Assembly (NCBI GenBank): GCA_016714565.1
Contig: JADKDM010000037.1
Location: forward strand, 186,001 to 250,000
Direction of reading: 5' to 3'
Length of the DNA stretch: 64,000 bases
Source: Candidatus Villigracilis propinquus
Lineage (GTDB): Bacteria; Chloroflexota; Anaerolineae; Anaerolineales; Villigracilaceae
Within the stretch, counting starts at the first letter, position 1. Each line of letters opens with the position of its first letter. The notes under the pieces were generated by a model, which had not been told where the DNA came from, made no database searches, and saw only the letters and a program-made list of their open reading frames with translations. Position numbers and translations under genes: made by a program. This document shows, piece by piece, positions 1 through 8,018 of the stretch.

Positions 1-322
1 CCTTGTTCAAAGTTACTGATCCGCTGCCCGCATCAAATGTAGCGGATAATTTTCTTTTCCGAAACACAGACACCGCCAATAAAAAAATTATCAAAACTAC
101 AGCATAAAAACCACTGCTGCTGAACATAGCCTTGTCCCCACTACTTGCCAGGGAAGCCATGATCCAGGACAAAGCCGCCATGAGAAATATCGCCATCTCT
201 CCGCCGAACAAAGGCTCAGAATTAACCCGTATCACAGATTGCGCGAGATTCTTCACTACAAGAAAATTATGTGTTTCCAGCAGTTTCACAGAAAATTGTT
301 CATTCCCAACAGACTCTTTCAT
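1..322 (-). CDS. Small membrane protein, C-terminus cut by window edge
   Basis: An open frame on the minus strand starts with ATG at 322 (MKESVGNEQFSVKLLE...) behind a GGAG ribosome site and runs off the left edge, so only the first 107 residues are visible. Two hydrophobic stretches are present, at about residues 45-60 (MAIFLMAALSWIMASLA) and 69-87 (FYAVVLIIFLLAVSVF), followed by a basic RKRK segment. This suggests a two-helix inner-membrane protein with both ends in the cytoplasm. It lies 24 bases downstream of the DinB-fold gene and is probably cotranscribed with it. The family was not recognised. Confidence 0.6.
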   Translation of the reverse strand, partial: MKESVGNEQFSVKLLETHNFLVVKNLAQSVIRVNSEPLFGGEMAIFLMAALSWIMASLASSGDKAMFSSSGFYAVVLIIFLLAVSVFRKRKLSATFDAGSGSVTLNK

Positions 323-346
323 GTATTCTCCAAAACAAAGCAGATT

Positions 347-817
347 TTATTTTAGCGACTTCTTCACATCCCGATAATGCAATTGATTGTGAATATAGAG
401 CATTTTGATCATTTCACGCAGGACGGTTTCATTCAAAAAAGGATGACGTCCTGTAATTTCCAATTCTTCATCCTTCAAGCCAGCCACCCACGCCACGGCA
501 TTCGCGCGGACTTCCTTATACTGCTCCAGCAATTCAGCAGGCGTGAATTCTTTTGCCTTTTCCTGCTGAGCGGCATTATAGCGGTCAATAGAGAAATCAT
601 CCGCGGCACCTATGCCGCCCCGCCGAATGGATTCGAACAGCTTGACGAGTCCACGCTCAGAGGTGACGTAATGTGAAAGCACATTACGAATGCTCCACGT
701 AGTACCTTCGGTGTAAACCTCTTTTGTCCAATCGGTGTCGTTTAACTCGGAAAAGAATTGTAGCATCCGTTCCCCTTCGGTTTTGAGTTTTTCAGCAAGT
801 TCAGCAGTTTCAGACAT
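347..817 (-). CDS. DinB-like four-helix bundle protein
   Basis: This 156-residue protein has the layout of the DinB/YfiT-like putative metal-dependent hydrolase superfamily. Three well-spaced histidines, His49 (LSHY), His143 and His147 (YIHNQLHYRD), match the usual DinB metal triad. The ends of the fold are also typical, with WSIRNVLSH in the first half and a C-terminal HNQLHYRDVKK helix. Members range from thiol transferases using bacillithiol or mycothiol to proteins of unknown function, so no substrate can be named. A GGAG ribosome site lies 11 bases before the ATG. The gene probably forms an operon with the downstream membrane protein. Confidence 0.75.
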   Translation of the reverse strand: MSETAELAEKLKTEGERMLQFFSELNDTDWTKEVYTEGTTWSIRNVLSHYVTSERGLVKLFESIRRGGIGAADDFSIDRYNAAQQEKAKEFTPAELLEQYKEVRANAVAWVAGLKDEELEITGRHPFLNETVLREMIKMLYIHNQLHYRDVKKSLK

Positions 818-850
818 GGGTGGTTTCTCCAGAAATAAAGTTTTGATTTG

Positions 851-894
851 GACGATAGACCATAGACGATGGACAGCAAAAACGGCCTATCGTC
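851..894. repeat. Dispersed palindrome, GACGATAG...CTATCGTC family
   Basis: In the gap between two minus-strand genes, GACGATAG (851-858) pairs with CTATCGTC (887-894), and the inside reads ACCATAGACGATGGAC. The same words recur at 32412-32468 between proB and proA, so this is a dispersed short repeat rather than a gene-specific signal. Confidence 0.6.
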
Positions 895-898
895 TAAT

Positions 899-2590
899 TT
901 ATGGCTCAGGAAATCCTGCGTAATTGATCGAGCGTTTTCCCGTCGTGGGGTAATAATAGGTTCTCATCTCGGAAATCTTTTTGATCAATTCTTCGCTGTC
1001 TTCAAAATCCGAACGGACGTAATAGTAATGCGTATCATACGGGCTATCACCGAAGATCGCAGCGAGCACGTAACCATTTTCTTCCGCGTAGGTCTTCATC
1101 AGGATCGTCATGCTGAACCAACGCTGTGCAAGGTTGGGTTCCGTCAACTTTGGAGGAACAAGCGTGGAGTAATAATCATGGAACATAATGATCTCAGGCT
1201 TGTACTCATCAAGGTATTCCACGGTCAACGCACCGTTGTGGGCGATCCACTGATCGTTCAAGCCCCAGGTGTCCACCGCATCCCAGCCCGAGTAATACGG
1301 AAGCAAGCCCGCCTCCGTGGTTGCGATGACATACCCCTTGCCGCGATAATCGGAAAGCATCTTCGCCATTTCCAAACGGCCATCCCGTTCATAGGGACGG
1401 TCGCAGGATTGTTGATATAAAGCGAGGTTACAATTTTGGAACCATGAATAATAGACGAGTCCTATTGCAAGGCTGACCAGCCCAACAATGTAAACGCTTC
1501 TTTGCCTAACCGACGATTGATTCAGCGCTTCAAACATTTGGTCTCCCCCTTCGGGGACTTCGCGATACGAGTCGGTACGATCACCCGCCCCTACTCGACC
1601 GCCACCGACCAGCGGAATCCACGACATGAGCGCAATAGGGACAATGGCATATTGAAAGCGCGCGCCATAATTCATCTCGTCGGAGATCATGCCAAAGGCT
1701 GTGGCAAAGCCGAGGACGGGAATGAGATAGGCAATCGTCCGTTTGGTTGTTTCGTTGGAACGGAAACCATAGATAAACGCAAAGACCATTGGCAGGCAAA
1801 GGCGCAATGCGTTCTGCATGGAATGTTGGAAGGAGTCCCACTTCCAACCGCTGTCCCCTTTTTTATAAAACGGATTGGGAAGCGGATAACCGAAGTAATT
1901 CCAACGCCAAAGGAAATACGCACCGCCGAGAATTGTAAATACAACGCCAAAAATAACGATGATCGAGATCGAGTTTTTGAGTCCACGCATGACGATGACA
2001 GCAAGCAGCATCAACGAAGCGAGGATGACGCCTTCGGGACGAACCAGCCCCGTGACGAGCCCGCTCAGGGCGAAGGCGAGGGAAAGCCAAAAGGGAGAAT
2101 CCTGCCTGTTGATCAGGAGCAGGCCCAAGGTCCATGTGGAAGCGGCGGCGAGGGCGAAGAAAGGAGTCCCGAAGTAGGCAGAGACATAAGAGAGTCCCGT
2201 GCCGAAGACGAGGTAAAGTCCGCTTAAAAAAGAGAGGGGAATGTTGCCGTTATTGATGCGGCGATTTGTCCAATAGATGATGAGGACAGTGAGAATGTGC
2301 GAGGCAAAGCCAAGACCGCGAACAGACTGGCCAACCGTGAAACCAAGTTTGATAAGCGCGGCGGAGGCGGCCATGAAAAGAAAGTCGGTCGCGCCATCCA
2401 CGGGCTGACCGCCAATGTTCCAGACGATGCCGTGGCCGCCTGCGAGATGCTGGGCGTAGCGCATGAGCATGGCGGCATCTTCGAACGGCGGAATGGAAAA
2501 ATCCACGAAGGTGAAAGCGTAAAACAGAATGGACGCAACCAGGAGAGCAGAAACGAGAAGATCGGGGAGAAGTTTTTTTGAGGAAGGCAT
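899..2590 (-). CDS. GT-C type membrane glycosyltransferase-like protein
   Basis: The 563-residue protein has an N-terminal block of about nine to ten hydrophobic helices and a soluble C-terminal third. Near the first helix it carries an acidic pair, Glu37-Asp38, in PPFEDAAMLMRYAQHLA. This first-loop acidic motif followed by RYAxxLAxGxG is characteristic of GT-C polyprenyl-phosphate-sugar glycosyltransferases such as mycobacterial arabinofuranosyltransferases. The soluble tail (from about residue 400) contains conserved aromatic and Asp-rich segments such as DTWGLNDQWIAHNG. It probably transfers a lipid-linked sugar outside the membrane to a glycan or glycolipid. Acceptor and donor cannot be read from sequence. 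No sugar-pathway genes flank it. Confidence 0.7.
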   Translation of the reverse strand: MPSSKKLLPDLLVSALLVASILFYAFTFVDFSIPPFEDAAMLMRYAQHLAGGHGIVWNIGGQPVDGATDFLFMAASAALIKLGFTVGQSVRGLGFASHILTVLIIYWTNRRINNGNIPLSFLSGLYLVFGTGLSYVSAYFGTPFFALAAASTWTLGLLLINRQDSPFWLSLAFALSGLVTGLVRPEGVILASLMLLAVIVMRGLKNSISIIVIFGVVFTILGGAYFLWRWNYFGYPLPNPFYKKGDSGWKWDSFQHSMQNALRLCLPMVFAFIYGFRSNETTKRTIAYLIPVLGFATAFGMISDEMNYGARFQYAIVPIALMSWIPLVGGGRVGAGDRTDSYREVPEGGDQMFEALNQSSVRQRSVYIVGLVSLAIGLVYYSWFQNCNLALYQQSCDRPYERDGRLEMAKMLSDYRGKGYVIATTEAGLLPYYSGWDAVDTWGLNDQWIAHNGALTVEYLDEYKPEIIMFHDYYSTLVPPKLTEPNLAQRWFSMTILMKTYAEENGYVLAAIFGDSPYDTHYYYVRSDFEDSEELIKKISEMRTYYYPTTGKRSINYAGFPEP

Positions 2591-2631
2591 CAGGGAGATT
2601 AGGGGCTAGGGAATTAGGAACTAGGTCAAAG

Positions 2632-3354
2632 TTAGATCAAAGAATAGCCACCGTCCACGACGATGGTCTGGCCAGTAATATACTCGTTTTTGATGAGAAA
2701 TTCGAGAGTGGATGTGATCTCGTCCAGAGTTGCAGCGCGTTTGAGGGGAAGCTTCTCAACAAGCTGCTGCCATTTTTCAGGAGTGACCACATCTGAAGGA
2801 AGCACCAGCCCGGGCGCAATGGCGTTGACTCGGATCTCAGGCGCGAGGGCGCGGGCAAGCATTTTGGTAAGCGACTCCAGACCTGCCTTACTGACCGTGT
2901 AGGACGGATAACGACTCCATGCTTTTTGCGCGCCGATATCTGTGATGTTGACGATGAGCCCGCCTTCGGTCATACGCTTGGCAGCCTGCTGCGCAATGAG
3001 AAACGGAGCGCGCAGGTTGAGGTCGAGAGCAGAGTCCCAATCATGCAGTTCCAATTCGCTGGGATTGCCTACAGGCATAATCGCTGCTGAGTTGACCACT
3101 ACTTTCAATGGAGCATGGAATTCATCCACAAGCGAAAAGAGGAAGTCAACTTTTTCGGGTACGGTCAAGTCAGCGCGGATGGGCAGGCAGTCCACGCCGA
3201 GGGCACGGATCTCCTTGGTTGTTTCATCAGCTTCTGTGACCGAGCCTCGATAATGCAACGCAATGGAATATCCCATACGGGCAAGGGACAAGGCAAAGGC
3301 TTTGCCGAGTCTGCGGGCGGAGCCGGTAATAAGGGCGAGGGGAAGTGAAGGCAT
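2632..3354 (-). CDS. Pteridine reductase-like short-chain dehydrogenase
   Basis: This is a 240-residue classical-length SDR with a Rossmann start LALITGSARRLGKAF. The NADP-binding glycine motif is TGxxxRxG rather than TGxxxGxG, the form seen in pteridine reductase PTR1/FolM. The usual catalytic Ser is replaced by Asp139 (NITDIG), with Tyr152 and Lys156 in YTVSK. The Asp-Tyr spacing of 13 and Tyr-Lys spacing of 4 equal those of PTR1 (Asp181, Tyr194, Lys198). The likely role is NADPH-dependent reduction of dihydropterin or dihydrofolate, although other SDR substrates cannot be excluded. It stands alone, 41 bases before the glycosyltransferase gene on the same strand. Confidence 0.75.
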   Translation of the reverse strand: MPSLPLALITGSARRLGKAFALSLARMGYSIALHYRGSVTEADETTKEIRALGVDCLPIRADLTVPEKVDFLFSLVDEFHAPLKVVVNSAAIMPVGNPSELELHDWDSALDLNLRAPFLIAQQAAKRMTEGGLIVNITDIGAQKAWSRYPSYTVSKAGLESLTKMLARALAPEIRVNAIAPGLVLPSDVVTPEKWQQLVEKLPLKRAATLDEITSTLEFLIKNEYITGQTIVVDGGYSLI

Positions 3355-3691
3355 CTGTTTCTATAAAGAAAAGGTGTAGAATTGAACTATTGAATTCTAA
3401 TCGAAAATAAACATCATAGAGTGGGACCTTGTTAGTGAAAATTACATTTCAGCCACAACAATTCCGGCGAAGGCACAATAGTATTTTTTGAAACACAAGC
3501 AATCGTTACTGCACCTTATGGTGCAAAATGTTATACAGGAGAAAGTACACTCATTAAGTGATACAAAATGAACTTTTGCATGGCTGTAGTTTATACTGCT
3601 TGAGTATTCGCTTTGTTCAAGTATTTGTTCGGTCAAAAAGTCGAAATTTACAAATAGACATTCTTACTCTTGTATTAAATAATAATCCTCC
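3355..3691. other. Intergenic region between divergent genes, no gene supported
   Basis: This AT-rich gap separates the divergent SDR and EmrE-type exporter genes and should hold both promoters. A perfect small hairpin, TGCACC-TTAT-GGTGCA, lies near 3510-3526. A 64-codon minus-strand frame at 3442-3636 has unusual Cys-rich composition and no recognisable motif. No RNA gene was recognised. Confidence 0.5.
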
Positions 3692-4627
3692 ATGACTCGT
3701 TTAATCTCACTTGGGGTTCTCTCGGCATTATTCTTCAGCAGCACCTTCGTCCTCAACCGCGCCATGAGTCTTGCGGGCGGCCACTGGGTGTGGACTTCGA
3801 GTCTGCGCTTCGGGTACATGCTTATTTTTCTCGCTGTTCTATTGCTCATCACGCAGGGCAAAAAAGCGCTCGCACAAGTCAAAGAAGTTTTTTTCCAACA
3901 CTGGCTTTTCTGGGTCTTCGCAGGCAGTATCGGTTTCGGTGTTTTTTATTCGCTCATCACCTTTAGCGCAGCGCATGCCGCAGGCTGGGTCATCGCCACC
4001 ACGTGGCAGACCACCATCCTCGCCACACCCATCGTGTTGATCCTTTTCAGTAGGAAAGTCCCCACCAAAGGCATCCTGCTCACGTTGCTTATCTTTGCTG
4101 GCATTCTGCTTGTGAACATCGAACAGGCCACAGTCACCAGCCTGCAAACTGTTTTCATCGGCGCGATTCCCGTCCTCATTGCAGCCTTTGCCTATCCCAT
4201 CGGCAATCAACTGGTTTGGGAGGCACGCCTTGGCGAACACAAAAGACTCCCATACATCCAGCACCCCATTTTGGAAAATGGATTCGCCCGAGTCCTGCTT
4301 CTCACCATCGGGTCGATTCCGTTCTGGATCATTCTCCTGCTCGTGACGAAACCTCCGCCTCCCTCTTCGGGACAGTTGATCAGCACTGCGCTGGTTGCTC
4401 TGCTCTCTGGCGTGGTCGCAACTACTCTCTTTCTCTACGCAAGACATCTCTGCAAACAACCCTACGAGATCGCCGCCGTGGACGCGACCCAATCCATGGA
4501 AGTGATCTTCTCGCTTGTGGGTGAAATCCTCCTGCTAAATGGCGCGCTCCCAAGTTCGCTGGGGGTTGCAGGCGTTGTGCTGACAGTTATTGGTTTGATC
4601 GCTTATATTGCCATGCAGTCCAAATAA
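3692..4627 (+). CDS. EmrE-type multidrug/metabolite exporter, DMT superfamily
   Basis: The 311-residue hydrophobic protein has about ten transmembrane helices arranged as two five-helix halves, the EamA/DMT layout. The start (ALFFSSTFVLNRAMSLAGG) and the second half (QPYEIAAVDATQSMEVIFSLVGE) resemble the putative multidrug resistance efflux family grouped with EmrE. It most likely exports a small molecule by proton exchange, with unknown substrate. The gene is single, transcribed away from the SDR gene, and ends at a strong terminator shared with the convergent proline dehydrogenase gene. Confidence 0.75.
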   Translation: MTRLISLGVLSALFFSSTFVLNRAMSLAGGHWVWTSSLRFGYMLIFLAVLLLITQGKKALAQVKEVFFQHWLFWVFAGSIGFGVFYSLITFSAAHAAGWVIATTWQTTILATPIVLILFSRKVPTKGILLTLLIFAGILLVNIEQATVTSLQTVFIGAIPVLIAAFAYPIGNQLVWEARLGEHKRLPYIQHPILENGFARVLLLTIGSIPFWIILLLVTKPPPPSSGQLISTALVALLSGVVATTLFLYARHLCKQPYEIAAVDATQSMEVIFSLVGEILLLNGALPSSLGVAGVVLTVIGLIAYIAMQSK

Positions 4628-4630
4628 AAA

Positions 4631-4665
4631 AACTCGGAGGTCTGCGAGACCTCCGAGTTTTTTGC
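4631..4665. terminator. Bidirectional intrinsic terminator
   Basis: A perfect 13-bp stem, AACTCGGAGGTCT / AGACCTCCGAGTT with loop GCG, is flanked by A-run on one side and T-run on the other. It sits between convergent genes and can end transcription in both directions. Confidence 0.9.
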
Positions 4666-4670
4666 TTCAC

Positions 4671-5630
4671 CTACCCCTTGAAGAAATTAGAAACAAAGAA
4701 CCAGATATTAGCTGGCCTCTCCGCGAGACGCCTCATAAAGTATGGATACCAATGCGTCCCAAAGGGAACATACACGCGCACGGGGTATCCTTCTTTGGCG
4801 AGCGATTCCTGCAAGTCCCTGCGGATGCCGTACAGCATTTGAAATTCCAATCCGTCTTTAGACAAGCCGGCTTTTTCAGCGTAGGATTTCGCAAACGCGA
4901 TACGTTTTTCATCGTGAGATGCAATCGCAGGGATGGGGGGAACCCGCCCATTATCTGATAAGTGCGTATTGAAAGCAATGGATGCATCGATCAAAATTTT
5001 TGAAAGCAGATCGTAATTCGCGTCCACGTCCGCTTTTTTAGGGAAGGCTTTATCGGGCGGTTCCTTGTATGCGCCCTTCACCAAACGAACGCGGGTGCCA
5101 TCCTGCGCCATGCGGCGCGTATCTGCTTCAGAACGGAACAAATAGGACTGCATTGCCATGCCGACATTTTCATATCCCTTTTCACGCATGGCATAGTACA
5201 AGTTGATGGTTTTATCGGTGTAGGGGGTGTCTTCAATATCAACACGGACGAACGTATTATTCTTCTTTGCCCGTGCAAGGATCCGCTCAAGATTCTGGGC
5301 GCAGGTGCTTTCATCAAGACTGAGACCGATCTGAGTCAGCTTGATGGAGACATTGCCCCTCGCAGCAGGATCAGTTCCCAGCGCGTCCAGAGTCGCGAAA
5401 ATGTCGTCTGTGGCCTGCTGGGCTTCTTCGGGGGTATTCGTATGTTCGCCGAGGTGATCTAACGTCGCATTGATCCCCTTTGCGTTCAATTCGCGCACAA
5501 CGCGCATTGCTTCTTCGAGTTTTGTCCCTGCAATAAAACGGGATGCGGTGCGCCATGCAAATCCCCAGTTTGTGACCAGATTCTGCGCCCACGCGGCTTT
5601 GGAAAGGTAAATGAGAAAGGAGCGAAACAT
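4671..5630 (-). CDS. Proline dehydrogenase
   Basis: FAD-dependent proline dehydrogenase (PutA N-terminal-type TIM barrel) oxidises proline to pyrroline-5-carboxylate and passes electrons to the quinone pool. Family signatures include VSIKLTQIGLSLD, the barrel strand VRLVKGAYKEP with the FAD/substrate lysine region, LEFQMLYGIRRDLQ, and the C-terminal substrate motif YFMRRLAERPAN. At about 320 residues it is the monofunctional short form, without a fused P5C dehydrogenase. An in-frame ATG at 5636 overlaps the AAGGA ribosome site, so the second ATG at 5630, five bases after it, is the better start. No P5C dehydrogenase gene is adjacent; proBA lies 26 kb away. Confidence 0.93.
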   Translation of the reverse strand: MFRSFLIYLSKAAWAQNLVTNWGFAWRTASRFIAGTKLEEAMRVVRELNAKGINATLDHLGEHTNTPEEAQQATDDIFATLDALGTDPAARGNVSIKLTQIGLSLDESTCAQNLERILARAKKNNTFVRVDIEDTPYTDKTINLYYAMREKGYENVGMAMQSYLFRSEADTRRMAQDGTRVRLVKGAYKEPPDKAFPKKADVDANYDLLSKILIDASIAFNTHLSDNGRVPPIPAIASHDEKRIAFAKSYAEKAGLSKDGLEFQMLYGIRRDLQESLAKEGYPVRVYVPFGTHWYPYFMRRLAERPANIWFFVSNFFKG

Positions 5631-5704
5631 ATCCATCCTTTATGGGGAGATGCGCCAGCGTGCTGGCAAATCTATTCTAGCACAGGCATCCTGTTTTGGT
5701 ATGT

Positions 5705-5710
5705 TATACT
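5705..5710 (+). promoter_or_regulatory. Probable -10 element of the beta-lactamase-fold gene
   Basis: TATACT lies about 35 bases before the GTG start at 5746, in the divergent region shared with proline dehydrogenase. A minus-strand TAGAAT near 5674-5679 could serve the other gene. No clear -35 was found. Confidence 0.4.
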
Positions 5711-5745
5711 TTTTATGTGATTTTCGTCATGATTTTGGAGGCCGT

Positions 5746-7236
5746 GTGAGAAACCGTAATACAAACACCATCCTTCGGGGTGTATCCATTTTATTCCTGA
5801 CCGTCGCGCTCGTCCTGACGATCCTTTCGCTGATCAGTTACAGCCGCCAACGAAATAACTATCCCGCAAGTATGACAATTGCCGGTATTGCCGTCGGCGG
5901 TTTATCGCCTGCCGAGGCATCCCAAAGACTGCTTGAAGTATACACATCACCGATCGAAGCCACATACGACAGCTCGGTCATCCATATCGAACCGAACACG
6001 GTTGGTTTTGAAATTGACGTGGAAACCATGCTCGCCGCCGCTGACCTCAACCGCACGGGCGGTTCCTTCTGGGGTGGATTTTGGGATTCGATCTGGAACC
6101 GCACCCCTACCGAAACGCAAATCCCTTTGAGTTCCACCGTGTCTGATGATCGCCTGCGTGCCTATCTGCAAAATGAAATTGCTCTGCGCTACGATCAGCC
6201 GCCTGCTCCCGCGCAGCCGATCCCAGGCGGGACCTCGTTCCTGCCCGGCGCACCCGGACAGACTCTTGACCTTGACCGCGCCGTCCAACTCATTACAGAT
6301 GCGCTGCGCTCACCCACCAACCGCTCAGTTGCACTCTCCTTCACCCGCAACACCGCGTCCAGACCGACGATGGAAAACCTGGCGATCCTGCTCAGGCAGA
6401 TCGTCACCGTCTCCGATTTTGACGGATTGATCGGCTTCTACATGAAAGACCTGCAAAACGGACAGGAGATCCGCTTCCTCATCAATAACAAGCAGGAATT
6501 ATTAGCAGACCCCGATGTAGCCTTCACTGCCTCCAGCACCATCAAGGTTCCTGTTATTGCATCCTATCTCATCAACCGTGGAAGCAATCTGGATGCCGCA
6601 ACAACCGACACCATTTCACGCGTGCTGGCAAAATCAGATAACGCGGCAACAGATCAGATCCTTCAGAAAATTGACACAACCAACGGCCCGGTCATCGTTA
6701 CCCAAGATATGGAATCGCTCGGACTGAACAGCACATTTCTTGGCGGCATGTTCTATTTTGGTGCGCCCAATCTTCTACCCGGGAAGCTGACTCCCGGCAA
6801 CCAAAGAACGGATGTGTTCGTTGACCCGGATCCGTATTCCCAGACCACTCCCTCCGAAATGGGATCGCTTCTTTCGGATATTTATCAGTGCGCCCAGAAC
6901 GGCGGCGGGGCGCTCGTAGCCGCCTTCCCAGATAAACTCACCCCGCAAACCTGCCAACTACTCATTGATTTCATGGCACAGGATAAACTTGGCTCACTCA
7001 TTCAAGGCGGCGTCCCGGACGGAACGCTCGTACCCCACAAACACGGATATGTCCTATCCAGAGACGGCTTGATGCATGATACAAGCGACGTTGGCATTGT
7101 GTATTCACCGGGCGGAAATTTCGTGCTCTCCATCTACACCTACCACCCGGTTCAGAATATATGGGAAGTCACCAATCCGCTTTTTGTGAATCTGACACAG
7201 GCTGTGTACAACTACTTCAATGTTACAACTCAATAA
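5746..7236 (+). CDS. Membrane-anchored class A beta-lactamase-fold protein with peptidoglycan-binding-like domain
   Basis: The start is set at GTG 5746, five bases after GGAG; an ATG further upstream lacks a ribosome site. The protein (about 496 residues) begins with a basic stretch and one transmembrane helix (VSILFLTVALVLTILSLIS), so the rest is extracytoplasmic. Next comes a YoaR/VanW-type putative peptidoglycan-binding domain (SMTIAGIAVGGLSPAEASQRL). From about residue 230 comes a class A beta-lactamase-like domain with the catalytic SxxK (SSTIKV), SDN (KSDNAATD) and KHG (VPHKHGY) motifs. It probably acts on peptidoglycan as a carboxypeptidase-like enzyme or penicillin-binding relative. 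True beta-lactamase activity is possible but less likely given the added domain. A terminator follows. Confidence 0.8.
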   Translation: MRNRNTNTILRGVSILFLTVALVLTILSLISYSRQRNNYPASMTIAGIAVGGLSPAEASQRLLEVYTSPIEATYDSSVIHIEPNTVGFEIDVETMLAAADLNRTGGSFWGGFWDSIWNRTPTETQIPLSSTVSDDRLRAYLQNEIALRYDQPPAPAQPIPGGTSFLPGAPGQTLDLDRAVQLITDALRSPTNRSVALSFTRNTASRPTMENLAILLRQIVTVSDFDGLIGFYMKDLQNGQEIRFLINNKQELLADPDVAFTASSTIKVPVIASYLINRGSNLDAATTDTISRVLAKSDNAATDQILQKIDTTNGPVIVTQDMESLGLNSTFLGGMFYFGAPNLLPGKLTPGNQRTDVFVDPDPYSQTTPSEMGSLLSDIYQCAQNGGGALVAAFPDKLTPQTCQLLIDFMAQDKLGSLIQGGVPDGTLVPHKHGYVLSRDGLMHDTSDVGIVYSPGGNFVLSIYTYHPVQNIWEVTNPLFVNLTQAVYNYFNVTTQ

Positions 7237-7239
7237 CCG

Positions 7240-7284
7240 AAAGACCCGTTTTCCGCCAAAGGCGTGAAAACGGGTCTTTTTTTC
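7240..7284 (+). terminator. Intrinsic terminator
   Basis: AAAGACCCGTTTT (7240-7252) pairs with AAAACGGGTCTTT (7267-7279) and is followed by a T-run. It ends the beta-lactamase-fold gene and lies only about 12 bases before the next -10 element. Confidence 0.9.
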
Positions 7285-7294
7285 ACACATCGTA

Positions 7295-7300
7295 TATAAT
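7295..7300 (+). promoter_or_regulatory. -10 element with leaderless spacing
   Basis: A perfect TATAAT ends exactly 7 bases before the ATG at 7308. The seven bases TCAACCT contain no ribosome site. Transcription would begin at or next to the start codon, giving a leaderless mRNA. The terminator just upstream rules out simple read-through. Confidence 0.7.
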
Positions 7301-7307
7301 TCAACCT

Positions 7308-8009
7308 ATGAGCGCCTCACTGGGACTTTTCCGCCTTCAGCAAGTTGACCGTCAAATAGACCGCGCCCGTACCCAACTCGAAACCATCCAAAAAACACTC
7401 GAAAATGATGTTGAGCTAAAAGCAGCGCTGCTCCATGTGGAAAGCGCTCAAACAGACAATCATCGCGCAGGCCACGCAATGAAGAACGCGGAAGCTGAAG
7501 TGGACGCGCAAAAGATCAAGATCGAACAGGCCGAATCCAGCTTGTATGGCGGCAATGTAAAAAACCCAAAAGAGTTACAGGAACTGCAAAAAGATATTGC
7601 TTCGCTGAAAAAACATCTTGCCACACTGGAAGAGCATGAGCTTGAGACAATGATGAAGGCAGAAACGACAGAAAACGAATTACAGAACGCAAAAGCCGAA
7701 CTGGATAAGATACAGGCAAGGCTTGGAAGCGAACATGGAAAGCTGATCGAAGAACAAGCCGCACTTTTCAAACAACTTGAAAGGCTGACAGAAGAACGTG
7801 AAGCCTCCATCGCGCCCATTGAAACCGGTCTGTTGCAAATTTACGAAAATCTTCGCCATCAAAAACGCGGTGTGGCAGTAGTGGAAGTGATCGACAATGC
7901 CTGCACAGCCTGCGGTACAACCGTGAATGCGTCCTTTCAACAAAACGCGCGCTCCCAAAAACAACTGGTCAATTGTCCCTCCTGTGGACGCATTATTTTT
8001 GTGAACTAA
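7308..8009 (+). CDS. Coiled-coil C4-type zinc-ribbon protein (DUF164/CdsZ-like)
   Basis: Residues 1-180 of this 233-residue protein form a long charged antiparallel coiled coil. The C-terminus carries a C4 zinc ribbon, CTACG and CPSCG about 25 residues apart. This architecture defines the DUF164 family found in many bacteria; some members have been linked to nucleic-acid or membrane-traffic processes, but the cellular role is unsettled. The start at 7308 is chosen because the conserved N-terminus (LFRLQQVDRQIDRAR) begins there and TATAAT precedes it by 7 bases. The NACHT gene begins 9 bases after the stop and is probably cotranscribed. Confidence 0.85.
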   Translation: MSASLGLFRLQQVDRQIDRARTQLETIQKTLENDVELKAALLHVESAQTDNHRAGHAMKNAEAEVDAQKIKIEQAESSLYGGNVKNPKELQELQKDIASLKKHLATLEEHELETMMKAETTENELQNAKAELDKIQARLGSEHGKLIEEQAALFKQLERLTEEREASIAPIETGLLQIYENLRHQKRGVAVVEVIDNACTACGTTVNASFQQNARSQKQLVNCPSCGRIIFVN

Positions 8010-8018
8010 CATACATCT

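Noticed and set aside
3442..3636. 64-codon minus-strand frame between SDR and exporter genes
   Set aside because: Odd Cys/Ser composition, no ribosome site, no recognisable motif, and it lies where two divergent promoters are expected.
7460..7819. Minus-strand Ser/Phe/Cys-rich frame of 119 codons
   Set aside because: It is opposite the coiled-coil zinc-ribbon gene; its composition is that expected of the reverse of Glu/Lys/Ala-rich codons.
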